From an uncultured Clostridia bacterium (lineage in GTDB: Bacteria; Bacillota; Clostridia; Oscillospirales; CAG-272), in contig CALAFS010000079.1 in NCBI GenBank assembly GCA_937892405.1, positions 1-27,231 on the forward strand: 27,231 nt of DNA, given 5' to 3'. A program made the translations under genes and the position numbers. Below are positions 1 to 9,322 of the stretch, piece after piece. The notes beneath the pieces were generated by a model, which was not told the origin of the DNA, did not search any database, and saw only the letters and a program-made list of their open reading frames with translations. Within the stretch, counting starts at the first letter, position 1. Each line of letters opens with the position of its first letter.

Positions 1-266
1 CAGGTGGGCAGACGGTCATGATTTTACCGACCGGAGTCTATGTGGACGGATTTCTTCTCGAGGAAGACTATGTACACGCCGAACCGGGATACCGCTACAC
101 GCCGGTGCCCGAATTTACGGTACCGGAAGGCATGATTTATATCATGGGAGATCACAGAGACAACTCGACCGACTCCCGCGCGTTCGGCTGTGTGTCGGAG
201 GAGGCGGTGCTCGGCAGAGTGCTTCTCCGCTATTTCCCCTTCTCCCGTTTCGGCACCGTCGACTGA
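1..266 (+). CDS. lepB: Signal peptidase I, C-terminal part (5' end outside window)
   Basis: This is the last ~88 codons of a type I signal peptidase, the membrane-anchored serine protease that removes signal peptides from exported proteins on the outer face of the membrane. The frame is open from the window edge (phase starts at base 3), so the Met at 18 is internal and not the start. The diagnostic sequence is the box E motif GDHRDNSTDSRAFG, close to the family GDNRxxSxDSR, with His where Asn is usual. It is followed by a typical ending with GRVLLRYFP. The catalytic Ser and Lys boxes lie upstream, outside the window. The stop lies 18 bases before rbgA, and the order lepB-rbgA-rnhB is common in Firmicutes, often after rplS. 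Family assignment is firm; the intactness of the rest cannot be judged. Confidence 0.93.
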   Translation, partial: GGQTVMILPTGVYVDGFLLEEDYVHAEPGYRYTPVPEFTVPEGMIYIMGDHRDNSTDSRAFGCVSEEAVLGRVLLRYFPFSRFGTVD

Positions 267-284
267 CCCAAGAAAGGATACAGC

Positions 285-1145
285 ATGGCAAACAACCCGA
301 TCCAATGGTTCCCCGGGCACATGGCGAAAACCCGCCGCATGATGAAGGAATGTCTGCCCGAGGTGGACATCGTCCTCGAGCTTCTTGACGCGCGGATTCC
401 GTACAGTTCCCGCAATCCGGAGATCACGGCGCTCCTCGGAACGAAGCCGCATATCACCGTTCTGACGAAGACTTCCCTTGCCTCGCCCGCCATGACCCGC
501 GCGTGGACGGAAAAATTCCGTGCGGCAGGAGAACACGCCGTCGCGGTCGATGCGATCGAAAATGTCGGCATCGACGCCCTCGCCGATGCCGTGCGCGAGG
601 TTCTCGCGGAGAAGCTCGCGCGTTACAAAGAAAAAGGCATGGAAGGACGGCGCGTGCGTGCCATGATCGTCGGAATTCCGAATGTGGGAAAATCCTCCCT
701 GATCAACCGTATTGCAAAAAGCAAAAAAGCAAAAGCGGAAAACCGTCCCGGCGTCACACTCACAAAGCAATGGGTACCAACCGACATCGGTCTCGACCTT
801 CTTGATATGCCCGGGGTTCTGTGGCCGAAGTTCGAGGACGCGACCGTAGGTGAAAACCTCGCCCTGACGGGAGCGATCCGCGACGCGATCCTCGACACCG
901 AAGAGCTCGCGATGATTCTCTGCTCCCGCCTTGTCACCGTAGCGCACGACGCCTTTCTCGCCCGTTACAAGCTGACGGAAGAAGAAATCGAAGGAGCCGA
1001 CGGTTACGATCTTTTTGAAACGGTCGGACGAAAGCGCGGATTTCTCGTCTCGGGCGGCGAGATCAACAGTCGCCGCACCGCCGAAATGCTCCTCGAAGAA
1101 TTCCGCTCGGCGAAGATCGGACGGATCACGCTCGAACGCCCGTAA
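285..1145 (+). CDS. rbgA: Ribosome biogenesis GTPase RbgA (YlqF), circularly permuted
   Basis: 286 residues, normal for RbgA/YlqF, the GTPase that acts late in 50S subunit assembly. The permuted motif order is visible: the G4 region near residue 61, then G1 GIPNVGKSS (130-138), the G2 Thr in RPGVT, and G3 DMPG (174-177). The N-terminal QWFPGHMAK signature is intact. The odd point is G4: family members have NKxD, here residues 61-64 read TKTS, so both the Asn and the guanine-specifying Asp are gone. The rest of the protein looks well conserved, so the family call is secure, but nucleotide specificity may differ. The start at 285 follows an AAAGGA ribosome binding site. The stop is 13 bases before rnhB, consistent with one operon. 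Confidence 0.95.
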   Translation: MANNPIQWFPGHMAKTRRMMKECLPEVDIVLELLDARIPYSSRNPEITALLGTKPHITVLTKTSLASPAMTRAWTEKFRAAGEHAVAVDAIENVGIDALADAVREVLAEKLARYKEKGMEGRRVRAMIVGIPNVGKSSLINRIAKSKKAKAENRPGVTLTKQWVPTDIGLDLLDMPGVLWPKFEDATVGENLALTGAIRDAILDTEELAMILCSRLVTVAHDAFLARYKLTEEEIEGADGYDLFETVGRKRGFLVSGGEINSRRTAEMLLEEFRSAKIGRITLERP

Positions 1146-1158
1146 AAAGGAGGCACAT

Positions 1159-1770
1159 ATGCCGGATTTTACTTACGAACACGAAGCTTATCAAAACGGC
1201 TATACCGCCGTCTGCGGCTGTGACGAAGCGGGCAGAGGTCCGCTCTGCGGCCCCGTGGTCGCCGCGGCGGTGATTCTGCCGCCCGACACCGTCATCGAAG
1301 GTCTGAACGACTCCAAAAAGCTGACCGAAAAGAAGCGGGAGGCCCTGTATACCAAAATCATCGAAACCGCCGTCGCCTACGGCATCGCCGAGGCGTCGCC
1401 CGAAGAGATCGACGAAATCAACATTCTGAACGCCTCCATGCTCGCCATGCGTCGCGCGATCGAAAAGCTCGCGGTGCCGGCGGACTTCGCCCTGATCGAC
1501 GGCAACTGTACGAGAGGCTTCACCATTCCCTGTCAGGCGATCGTCAAGGGAGACGCGCTCTCCGCCTCGATCGCGGCGGCATCCGTGCTTGCCAAAGTCA
1601 CGCGGGACAGAGAGTGTATCGAGCTTGACAAAGCCTATCCTCTCTACGGGATCGCAAAGCACAAGGGCTACCCGACGCGCGACCATATGGACGCTGTCAG
1701 ACGATACGGTCCCGCGCCGATCTATCGTATGAGTTTTCTGAAATTTTTACATGAAGATGAAAATCCTTGA
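1159..1770 (+). CDS. rnhB: Ribonuclease HII
   Basis: 203 residues from the ATG at 1159, which follows an ideal AAAAAGGAGG site. A longer in-frame reading from 1015 would run inside rbgA and is rejected. RNase HII cuts the RNA strand of RNA:DNA hybrids and removes single ribonucleotides from DNA. The metal-binding DEDD set is present: D22 and E23 in CDEAGRGP, D114 in LIDGN, and D150 in KVTRDR. The family C-terminal motif GIAKHKGYPTRDH is also intact. Length is typical for Firmicutes. The 3' end overlaps yraN by 20 bases, so translation of the two is probably coupled. High certainty. Confidence 0.96.
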   Translation: MPDFTYEHEAYQNGYTAVCGCDEAGRGPLCGPVVAAAVILPPDTVIEGLNDSKKLTEKKREALYTKIIETAVAYGIAEASPEEIDEINILNASMLAMRRAIEKLAVPADFALIDGNCTRGFTIPCQAIVKGDALSASIAAASVLAKVTRDRECIELDKAYPLYGIAKHKGYPTRDHMDAVRRYGPAPIYRMSFLKFLHEDENP

Positions 1771-2173
1771 CCTTCTGACGCCGAAGCGCATCACCGGCAA
1801 CTACGGTGAAAAGCAGGCGGCAAAGTATCTTCGCCGCCACGGATATAAGATTCTCGCAAGAAACTATGTCGCCGCCGGTGCGGAAATCGACCTTGTCGCA
1901 AGGACACGGGATACCACCGTATTCGTCGAAGTCAAGACGAGACGGGAGGGACACGAAAGCCCGTGCGAGCCGCGCCCGGCATCCGCCGTTACGCCCGAAA
2001 AGCAAAGGAAAATCATCTCCGCTGCCCGTGCCTTTATGCGACGGGAGCGTGCGGTGAGCCGTCTGCGCTTTGACATTGCCGAGGTAATTCTCTACGATGA
2101 AAAGAAGCCGAAGGTCAAGGAAATCCGTCATCTGATCTCCGCCTTTTCTCTCGACACCGCCTACCAAAGATAA
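1751..2173 (+). CDS. YraN / UPF0102 family endonuclease-like protein
   Basis: 140 residues. The UPF0102/YraN family has a restriction-endonuclease-like (PD-(D/E)xK) fold, and its cellular role is poorly defined, although links to recombination or DNA processing have been proposed. The visible motifs are GE at 19-20 in the first helix, AEID (44-47) and VFVEVKTR (57-64), which supply the expected acidic and Lys residues of the nuclease fold. It starts inside the 3' end of rnhB, either at the ATG at 1751 or a second ATG at 1757. The rnhB-yraN pairing is a recurrent bacterial gene order. It is followed 19 bases later by thrC. Family membership is clear; function is not. Confidence 0.9.
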   Translation: MKMKILDLLTPKRITGNYGEKQAAKYLRRHGYKILARNYVAAGAEIDLVARTRDTTVFVEVKTRREGHESPCEPRPASAVTPEKQRKIISAARAFMRRERAVSRLRFDIAEVILYDEKKPKVKEIRHLISAFSLDTAYQR

Positions 2174-2192
2174 TCCGACAAAAGGAGCCGAC

Positions 2193-3677
2193 ATGGACTA
2201 TATCAGCACAAGAAGTATAAACTGCCCGAAAATATCTTCAGCAGAAGCCATAAAAACCGGTCTTTCTCCCGACGGCGGGCTCTACATGCCGGAGCACATT
2301 CCGACGCTCACAAATGAAGAACTCGCATCTCTTTACGACATGTCGTACCCCGAGAGAGCGGCGAAAATCCTCGCAAAATTTCTCACCGACTATACCGAAG
2401 AAGAACTTCTCGCGGACACCGCCGCAGCATATGCCCCCGAGCGTTTCAGCGCCGCACCGGCACCCGTCACGGCACTCTCCGATCTCTTTATATTGGAACT
2501 TTTTCACGGTCCGACCTGCGCATTCAAAGATATGGCACTCCAGCTGATGCCCCGCCTCTTCTCCCGCGCGCTTATTAAATGTAAGGAAGAAAAAACCGCG
2601 CTGATTCTCACGGCAACCTCCGGAGACACCGGAAAAGCGGCACTCGAAGGGTATCGCGACATTCCCGGCGTCAGGCTTCAGGTCTTCTACCCGACCGACG
2701 GCGTCAGTACGCTCCAGAAATTGCAGATGCAGACGCAGGAAGGAAAAAATCTCTCGGTCATCGCTATCAGAGGTAACTTTGACGACGCGCAGAACGGGGT
2801 CAAGGCGATCTTCTCCGATCCCGCTATGAAAGCCGAGCTCGACAAACGCGGCGTCTTTCTCTCCAGCGCGAACTCGATCAACTTCGGCAGACTCGCCCCG
2901 CAGATCGTCTACTACATTTCCGCCTATTGCGACCTTGTCAAAAACGGAAGCATTGCCGAGGGCGAGGTCATAGATGTCGCCGTCCCGACCGGAAATTTCG
3001 GCAATATCTTTGCCGCCTTCCTTGCGAAGAAGATGGGACTTCCGATCGGCACGCTTCTCTGCGCATCCAACCGCAACCATGTGCTGACCGATTTCCTTGA
3101 GAGCGGTGTCTATGACCGCAACCGTCCCTTCTTTCAGACGATTTCCCCGTCGATGGACATCCTCATCTCCTCAAACCTCGAGCGCCTGCTCTACCTGATT
3201 GCGGGGCCGGAGCGCACTGCGGCATATATGAAGAATCTTGCCGAGCACGGCGCCTACCGACTCACGCCGGAGGACTTTGCCGAGGTGCGCCGACACTTTG
3301 TCGGTATGTACACCGATGAAGAAGAAACGGAGAGAACCGTTCGCGAGACCTACGAAAAACAAAACTACCTTACGGACCCTCATACCGCCGTCGCTTTGTG
3401 CGCGGCAAGACGATATGAAAAAATCCGTAAGGCAGAGAGAAAAATGCTGGTCGTTTCTACGGCATCTCCTTACAAATTTGCAAAGACTGTCACGCACGCG
3501 CTGACCGGCAACACGCCGCCCGACGGGATAGAAGCGGCAGACCGACTGCATACGCTGACGGGCAGGGAGATCCCCGCGCCGCTCGACGCGTTGCGAAGGG
3601 CGACAATACGCTTCTCCGAGGTCATCGAAGCCCCGGACATGCCGAAGACCGTTTTACACTTCGCCGAAAATCAATAA
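2193..3677 (+). CDS. thrC: Threonine synthase
   Basis: 494 residues, the longer threonine synthase type found in many Firmicutes, proteobacteria and fungi. It converts O-phosphohomoserine to threonine with pyridoxal phosphate. The Schiff-base lysine is K112 in HGPTCAFKDMALQ, and the phosphate-cofactor region TATSGDTGKAAL follows at about 140-151. A strong AAAGGAG site precedes the start. It sits 19 bases after yraN with no visible promoter of its own, so it is probably read with the upstream operon, although no other threonine gene (hom, thrB) is in the window. Its last 7 bases overlap the convergent DUF1540 gene, so there is no terminator between them. Confidence 0.96.
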   Translation: MDYISTRSINCPKISSAEAIKTGLSPDGGLYMPEHIPTLTNEELASLYDMSYPERAAKILAKFLTDYTEEELLADTAAAYAPERFSAAPAPVTALSDLFILELFHGPTCAFKDMALQLMPRLFSRALIKCKEEKTALILTATSGDTGKAALEGYRDIPGVRLQVFYPTDGVSTLQKLQMQTQEGKNLSVIAIRGNFDDAQNGVKAIFSDPAMKAELDKRGVFLSSANSINFGRLAPQIVYYISAYCDLVKNGSIAEGEVIDVAVPTGNFGNIFAAFLAKKMGLPIGTLLCASNRNHVLTDFLESGVYDRNRPFFQTISPSMDILISSNLERLLYLIAGPERTAAYMKNLAEHGAYRLTPEDFAEVRRHFVGMYTDEEETERTVRETYEKQNYLTDPHTAVALCAARRYEKIRKAERKMLVVSTASPYKFAKTVTHALTGNTPPDGIEAADRLHTLTGREIPAPLDALRRATIRFSEVIEAPDMPKTVLHFAENQ

Positions 3678-3868
3678 GCCTTCGGCTTGAAGGTCGCGCA
3701 GACCGTCTCCGAAGAGCAGTCCGCATCGCAGGGACCCACACAGATATTTCCGGCGCAGCAGGCGTTTTCCCCATCGTTGTAGCAGCAATTCTTCACATCG
3801 CAGGCAACGCCCTTGATCTGCTTCTTATAGTCACAGCCGCAACCGACGGTATTCTTCTTATCTTCCAT
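3671..3868 (-). CDS. Small Cys-rich DUF1540 protein
   Basis: 65 residues from the ATG at 3868, preceded by a GGAG site; an in-frame start further upstream at 3955 is less likely. Eleven of the 65 residues are Cys. The pattern CDVKNCCYNDGENACCAGNI followed by the ending SETVCATFK fits DUF1540, a short Clostridia-typical domain of unknown function that is presumed to bind metal. Here an extra N-terminal GCGC segment precedes the domain. It converges on thrC with a 7-base overlap. The leader between 3869 and 3944 holds an imperfect hairpin, but I see no convincing promoter on this strand. Function unknown. Confidence 0.85.
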   Translation of the reverse strand: MEDKKNTVGCGCDYKKQIKGVACDVKNCCYNDGENACCAGNICVGPCDADCSSETVCATFKPKAY

Positions 3869-3944
3869 TGTTTGTTTCTCCGAGGGAGGCAAAGAGAGCG
3901 TCACGCAAAACACGCTTTGCCCCTCGCCTTCCGTTTTTTCTCTT

Positions 3945-3974
3945 TTGACTTGCAAACTTTCGTTTGCTTATTTA
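3945..3974 (+). promoter_or_regulatory. Possible promoter with palindrome in the spacer (phosphoesterase gene)
   Basis: TTGACT at 3945-3950 and TATTTA at 3969-3974 are separated by 18 bases. The -10 is weak. The spacer is almost filled by the inverted repeat GCAAAC-TTTC-GTTTGC (3952-3967), which could be a repressor operator or, if transcribed on the minus strand, a GAAA-capped hairpin. Inference only. Confidence 0.35.
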
Positions 3975-4022
3975 GTGTTTGCGATTCGTCCGCCCCTATT
4001 CCATGACACGGAGTTTTTTGAA

Positions 4023-4784
4023 ATGTCACTTTTTACCATCGCCGATCTGCACTTGTCAACCGACAGCAAAACGAACAAATCCATGGAGGTGTTCGGCAGT
4101 CGGTGGAAAGACTATACCTCGCGGCTCGAGACGAACTGGCGCGCCGTCGTGTCCGACGGCGACACCGTCGTCATCCCCGGTGACATCTCCTGGGCACTGA
4201 CACTTGAAGAGGCAAAATGCGATCTCCTCTTTCTCGAATCTCTGCCCGGAAAGAAAATCCTCGGCAAGGGCAACCACGACTTCTGGTGGACGACAATGAA
4301 AAAGCATGAGCGCTTTTTTGAAGAGGCAGGGATTCATTCCCTTTCCTTTCTCTACAACAACGCACACGAGACCGAAGACTTCATCATCGCAGGCTCCCGC
4401 GGGTGGTATAACGATCCCGACGCCGTCAAATCGCCGAATCCGTCGGATTTTTCCAAAGTGACGGCGCGCGAGCTCGGACGGCTGAAAACCAGTCTCGACG
4501 CGGCGCGGGTGCTTGCCGGGAAGAGCGGGAAAGAAATTCTCGCCTTTACGCACTTTCCGCCCGTATGGAACGGTGAGGCATCGGAGGAGATCGTCTCCCT
4601 CCTTCTCTCCTACGGCGTCCGACGCACCTATTTCGGGCACATTCACGGCAACTACACGGTACCGCCCGAGACCGAATACCGCGGCATCCGTTTTACTCTG
4701 ATCTCCGCGGATTATCTCTCCTTTCTCCCCCGCGTGATCCGAAAAGATACGGAAGATAAAAAAGAAATTTTGTCAAAGACTTGA
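4023..4784 (+). CDS. Calcineurin-like metallophosphoesterase (COG1768-like)
   Basis: 253 residues from the ATG at 4023, which follows a CGGAG site; upstream in-frame codons from 3945 overlap the putative promoter and are excluded. All metallophosphoesterase motifs are visible: DLH (8-10), GD (53-54), GNHD (83-86), the His in THFPP (177), and GHIH (205-208). The GNHDFWW and HFPPVWNG forms resemble the COG1768 predicted phosphohydrolases. No signal peptide or membrane segment is seen, so it is probably cytosolic. The substrate is unknown. It stands alone between the divergent DUF1540 gene and the tig promoter; its stop codon lies within the tig -35 element. Confidence 0.88.
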   Translation: MSLFTIADLHLSTDSKTNKSMEVFGSRWKDYTSRLETNWRAVVSDGDTVVIPGDISWALTLEEAKCDLLFLESLPGKKILGKGNHDFWWTTMKKHERFFEEAGIHSLSFLYNNAHETEDFIIAGSRGWYNDPDAVKSPNPSDFSKVTARELGRLKTSLDAARVLAGKSGKEILAFTHFPPVWNGEASEEIVSLLLSYGVRRTYFGHIHGNYTVPPETEYRGIRFTLISADYLSFLPRVIRKDTEDKKEILSKT

Positions 4785-4809
4785 CAAACGCGGGAATTTG
4801 TTGTAAAAT
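4781..4809 (+). promoter_or_regulatory. Sigma-A-type promoter for tig-clpP-clpX
   Basis: TTGACA (4781-4786), a 17-base spacer, then TAAAAT (4804-4809). The -35 overlaps the stop codon of the phosphoesterase gene. About 50 bases of leader follow before a CCGGAGG-type ribosome binding site and the tig ATG. Near-consensus, so a strong constitutive promoter is expected. Confidence 0.85.
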
Positions 4810-4863
4810 GGTGTAGCTTTGTAAAATAAATAAAAATATAAGTTTTCCGGAGGAAAAAAATTC

Positions 4864-6399
4864 ATGAGCCTTTTGAAAAAGGAGCTGACCGAAAAGTCCG
4901 GTTTTACCATGGAGTTTTCGGTAAGCAAAGATGTCTACGACAAAGCGGAGATGGAAGCCTATAAGAAACTCGTCAAGAACATGACGGTTCCCGGCTTCAG
5001 AAAAGGAAAAGCTCCGAAGCATGTCGTGGAGAGACTTTACGGGAAAGGAGTCTTTTTCGAGGACGCCGTCAACGCATGCCTTCCCGAAGCCTTTGACGAG
5101 GCGGTGAAGGAAGCCGGACTGGAAGTCGTCGGAACGCCGAATTTCGAGATCGTATCGAACGACGGCGACATCGTGCTGAAGGCGACCGGTTTTGTGAAGC
5201 CCGAAGTCAAGATCGACGGCTACAAAGGCATCAAAGCCAAGAAGAAGACCGTCCGTGTCACAAAGAAGGATGTGGACGAAGAACTTGACAAAGCCCGCAA
5301 GAGAAACGCCCGTACCGTCGATGTCTCCGACAGAGCGGCAAAGAAGGGCGATATTGCCAATATTGATTACGAAGGCTCCGTCGACGGTGTCCCCTTTGAC
5401 GGCGGTAAGGCGGAAAAGCATGACCTGACGCTCGGCTCCGGCGCATTTATTCCCGGATTTGAAGATCAGATCGTCGGCAAGAAGCCCGGTGAAGAGTTCG
5501 ATGTGGAAGTCACCTTCCCCGCAGACTATCACGCCAAGGATCTCGCCGGCAAGAAGGCTGTCTTCAAGACCAAGCTCAACACCCTGAAAGTCGAAGAGCT
5601 CCCCGCCGCGGACGACGAATTCGCAAAAGATGTTTCCGAATTCAATACCTTAGATGAATATAAAGCCGATCTGAAGGATAAAATAACCAAGAGAGAATCC
5701 GACAAGGCAGATGCCGAGTTCGAGAACCTTCTCGGCGAGACTTTGATTGATAAGCTTGTTGCCGACATTCCCGAGCCGATGTTCGTCCAGGAAACCGAGA
5801 ACTATGTCCGTGACTACGACAACCGTCTCAGAATGCAGGGACTGGATCTCAACACCTACTTCAAGTACACCGGTCTGACGCTCGACGCTCTCCGCACGCA
5901 GATGCGCCCGCAGGCGGAAAAGCAGGTGAAACTCCGTCTCGCTCTCGAAAAGATCGCCGAGCTCGAAAAGCTCACCGTATCCGATGACGCTGTGGAAGCC
6001 GAATACAAGCGTATCAGCGACGCCTACAATGTCCCGATGGATAAGGTGAAGGAAATGGTCGCCGCCGAGGATATCCGCAAGGATCTGCTTGTCGCGGATG
6101 CCATGAAGTTCGTCAAGGATCACGCCCTCGCCGAAAAAGCCGACGATGCCGCGGAAGCTCCCGCCGCCGAAGAAAAGCCCGCAAAGAAGGCGACAAAGAA
6201 AGCCGCAGCGAAGTCCGAGGAGGCAGAAGAAAAGAAGCCTGCAGCCAAGACGACAAAGAAGGCTGCCGCGAAGTCCGAAGAGACGGAAGAAAAGAAGCCT
6301 GCCGCCAAGACGACGAAGAAAGCCGCCGCAAAGAGCGCGGACGCGGAAGAAAAGAAACCCGCAAAGAAAACCACAAAGAAAGCCGCGGATAAGGAATAA
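4864..6399 (+). CDS. tig: Trigger factor with Lys/Ala-rich repeat tail
   Basis: 511 residues, about 80 longer than usual. Trigger factor binds the ribosome near the peptide exit and folds nascent chains. The ribosome-binding signature GFRKGKAP is at 44-51. The FKBP-type PPIase domain follows at about 155-245 (KKGDIANIDYEGSVDG, LGSGAFIPGFEDQIVG), then the helical chaperone domain to about 425. Beyond this is a low-complexity tail of roughly 85 residues built from Lys-Pro-Ala-Lys-Thr-Thr-Lys-Lys-Ala units alternating with short acidic Glu patches, like a histone H1 tail. The tail is in frame and reaches a normal stop, so it is not a frameshift product. clpP and clpX follow in the conserved order. 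Confidence 0.95.
   Translation: MSLLKKELTEKSGFTMEFSVSKDVYDKAEMEAYKKLVKNMTVPGFRKGKAPKHVVERLYGKGVFFEDAVNACLPEAFDEAVKEAGLEVVGTPNFEIVSNDGDIVLKATGFVKPEVKIDGYKGIKAKKKTVRVTKKDVDEELDKARKRNARTVDVSDRAAKKGDIANIDYEGSVDGVPFDGGKAEKHDLTLGSGAFIPGFEDQIVGKKPGEEFDVEVTFPADYHAKDLAGKKAVFKTKLNTLKVEELPAADDEFAKDVSEFNTLDEYKADLKDKITKRESDKADAEFENLLGETLIDKLVADIPEPMFVQETENYVRDYDNRLRMQGLDLNTYFKYTGLTLDALRTQMRPQAEKQVKLRLALEKIAELEKLTVSDDAVEAEYKRISDAYNVPMDKVKEMVAAEDIRKDLLVADAMKFVKDHALAEKADDAAEAPAAEEKPAKKATKKAAAKSEEAEEKKPAAKTTKKAAAKSEETEEKKPAAKTTKKAAAKSADAEEKKPAKKTTKKAADKE
6175..6399 (+). repeat. 60-bp tandem coding repeat in the tig tail
   Basis: Units start at 6175, 6235, 6295 and 6355, exactly 60 bases apart; the last is partial and ends with the gene. 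Each encodes KPA(K/A)K(A/T)TKKAAAKS followed by an acidic E/D patch. Copies differ mainly at synonymous positions, so the amino-acid pattern is being kept although the DNA has diverged. Confidence 0.9.
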
Positions 6400-6420
6400 T
6401 TCCCCACCGCAAAATCAAAG

Positions 6421-6465
6421 AAACAGCCGCCGGTCATGTCACTTTACATTGACTGTCGGCTGTTT
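6421..6465 (+). terminator. Hairpin between tig and clpP, possible partial terminator
   Basis: AAACAGCCG (6421-6429) pairs with CGGCTGTTT (6457-6465), with a further GTCA/TGAC pairing inside. The T tract is only four bases, so this is probably a weak or processed site. No clpP promoter is visible after it, which favours read-through from tig. Confidence 0.55.
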
Positions 6466-6489
6466 TGAACCGCAGAAAAGGAGAAAATT

Positions 6490-7080
6490 ATGGCACTTGT
6501 ACCAATGGTAGTCGAGCAGACCTCCCGTGGGGAGCGTTCTTACGACATCTACTCCCGTCTTCTCAATGACAGAATCATCTTTCTTTCCGACGAGGTGAAC
6601 GACACAACGGCGTCTCTCATCGTTGCACAGATGCTCTATCTGGAAGCACAGGATCCCGACAAGGATATTTATTTCTACATCAACAGCCCCGGCGGTTCGA
6701 TCTCCTCCGGCATGGCGATCTACGACACCATGAATTACATCAAGTGTGATGTATCCACCATCTGCGTGGGCATGGCGGCGTCGATGGGCGCGTTTCTTCT
6801 TTCCAGCGGTGCCAAGGGCAAGCGCTTTGCCCTTCCGAACGCGGAGATCATGATTCACCAGCCGCTCGGCGGAATGCAGGGGCAGGCGTCGGACATCAAA
6901 ATCCACGCCGACCACATTCTGAAAATCCGCGACAAGATGAACACCCTTCTCTCCGAGCAGACCGGCAAGCCCCTCGAAACCATCCGTAAGGATACCGACC
7001 GCGACAACTTCTTAAGTGCGGAGGAAGCACGGGAATACGGACTCATCGACAAGGTCATCACGAAAAAGGAATCAAACTGA
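6490..7080 (+). CDS. clpP: ATP-dependent Clp protease proteolytic subunit
   Basis: 196 residues, normal length. ClpP forms the double-heptamer serine protease chamber that works with ClpX. The catalytic triad is intact: S98 in GMAASMGAFL, H123 in IMIHQPLGG, and D172 in DRDNF, the same numbering as in the Bacillus enzyme. The start follows an AAAAGGAG site. It is the middle gene of tig-clpP-clpX; the stop is one base before the clpX start, so the protease and its unfoldase are probably made in coupled amounts. No unusual residue was seen. Confidence 0.97.
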   Translation: MALVPMVVEQTSRGERSYDIYSRLLNDRIIFLSDEVNDTTASLIVAQMLYLEAQDPDKDIYFYINSPGGSISSGMAIYDTMNYIKCDVSTICVGMAASMGAFLLSSGAKGKRFALPNAEIMIHQPLGGMQGQASDIKIHADHILKIRDKMNTLLSEQTGKPLETIRKDTDRDNFLSAEEAREYGLIDKVITKKESN

Positions 7081-7081
7081 T

Positions 7082-8428
<1,347 letters not shown>

Positions 8429-8431
8429 CAG

Positions 8432-8475
8432 AAAAAGGATACGGAAAGAGAAATCTTCCGTATCCTTTTTTCTTT
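8432..8475. terminator. Strong bidirectional terminator after clpX
   Basis: A perfect 15-base stem, 8432-8446 with 8456-8470, has a 9-base loop and is followed by T6-C-TTT. The A-run on the left arm makes it work for the convergent AraC gene as well. Confidence 0.92.
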
Positions 8476-8485
8476 ACCCACAGCG

Positions 8486-9319
8486 TCAGCGCGCAAGCTT
8501 ACGATAGGCGAGAGGACGCATATCCATATATTGCTTGAAAATCTTATGAAAGTAGTTCGGATTGGCAAAGCCGGTCTCCTCCGCAATCTCCGCCATCGTG
8601 CTGTCCCCTTCTGCGAGAAGCTCAAGCGAACGGTGAATCCGCAGATCGTTGATATAGTCGACCGGAGTCTTCCCTATACTTTCGCGGAACATCTTCGTGA
8701 AGTAGTCGGGAGAGACCATCATCTGCTCGGCAAGATGATCGACATAAATCTTCTCTTTATAGTGCGCTTCGATATGCTCGAGGATCGGGCGCATGCGCAG
8801 GACATTGTGATAAATCATGCGCTCCTGTTCATTCTTCATGCCGCAATAGTGCCGCAGAAGTGCGGTCATCATCAGATAGATATTCGCGCGGATCGGCAAT
8901 TTATAGCAGACATCTTTGCCGAGAAATTCGTCATACGAATCCTGCATATAGTGCGCAAGCACATCATAGACCCCATGGGACGGGCGGAAAGCCGTAATCC
9001 GGTTCTTCGACTGGATATAGAACATATAAAGGATCTCGGTATCGAAGCTCTGCATGTTCTCCTCGAGAATCGAGGTATCGAACACGAGTCCGCGCACCGT
9101 GACGGTACCGTCCGTCGCTTCTACGCGGTGCATCATATCCGCGGGAATGTAGAAAAAGTCACCCGTCTGTGCCGCAAGCGTTGTCGTCCCAATGCCGACG
9201 GTCGCCTCCCCTTCCACAATCTCGAGGATCTCCATCGCCTTCTCGTGGCGGTGCGGTTTCAGAACACTTCCCTCGCCGCTCTCGCGGAAGAAAGAGAAAG
9301 GAAATGTTTCGTCTTGCAT
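8486..9319 (-). CDS. AraC family transcriptional regulator with cupin N-terminus
   Basis: 277 residues from the ATG at 9319, preceded by a GGAG site; a TTG at 9367 in the same frame would place a leader hairpin inside the coding region and is rejected. The N-terminal half is a cupin sensor (KPHRHEKAMEILEIVEGEA, then GDFFYIPADMMHRVEA). The C-terminal ~100 residues are the double helix-turn-helix, with the first motif around VDHLAEQMMVSPDYFTKMF and the second around MAEIAEETGFANPNYFHKIF. Regulators of this build usually sense small ligands such as sugars. The gene lies directly downstream of the ABC exporter genes but has its own promoter. Target and ligand are unknown. Confidence 0.92.
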   Translation of the reverse strand: MQDETFPFSFFRESGEGSVLKPHRHEKAMEILEIVEGEATVGIGTTTLAAQTGDFFYIPADMMHRVEATDGTVTVRGLVFDTSILEENMQSFDTEILYMFYIQSKNRITAFRPSHGVYDVLAHYMQDSYDEFLGKDVCYKLPIRANIYLMMTALLRHYCGMKNEQERMIYHNVLRMRPILEHIEAHYKEKIYVDHLAEQMMVSPDYFTKMFRESIGKTPVDYINDLRIHRSLELLAEGDSTMAEIAEETGFANPNYFHKIFKQYMDMRPLAYRKLAR

Positions 9320-9322
9320 GTC

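Noticed and set aside
6175..6399. Regularly spaced repeats resembling a CRISPR array
   Set aside because: The 60-bp units are contiguous coding repeats in frame with tig, with no unique spacers and no cas genes nearby.
6120..6437. Minus-strand Ala/Phe-rich frames opposite the trigger factor tail
   Set aside because: They are reverse reading of the Lys/Ala repeats, without a ribosome binding site or known domain.
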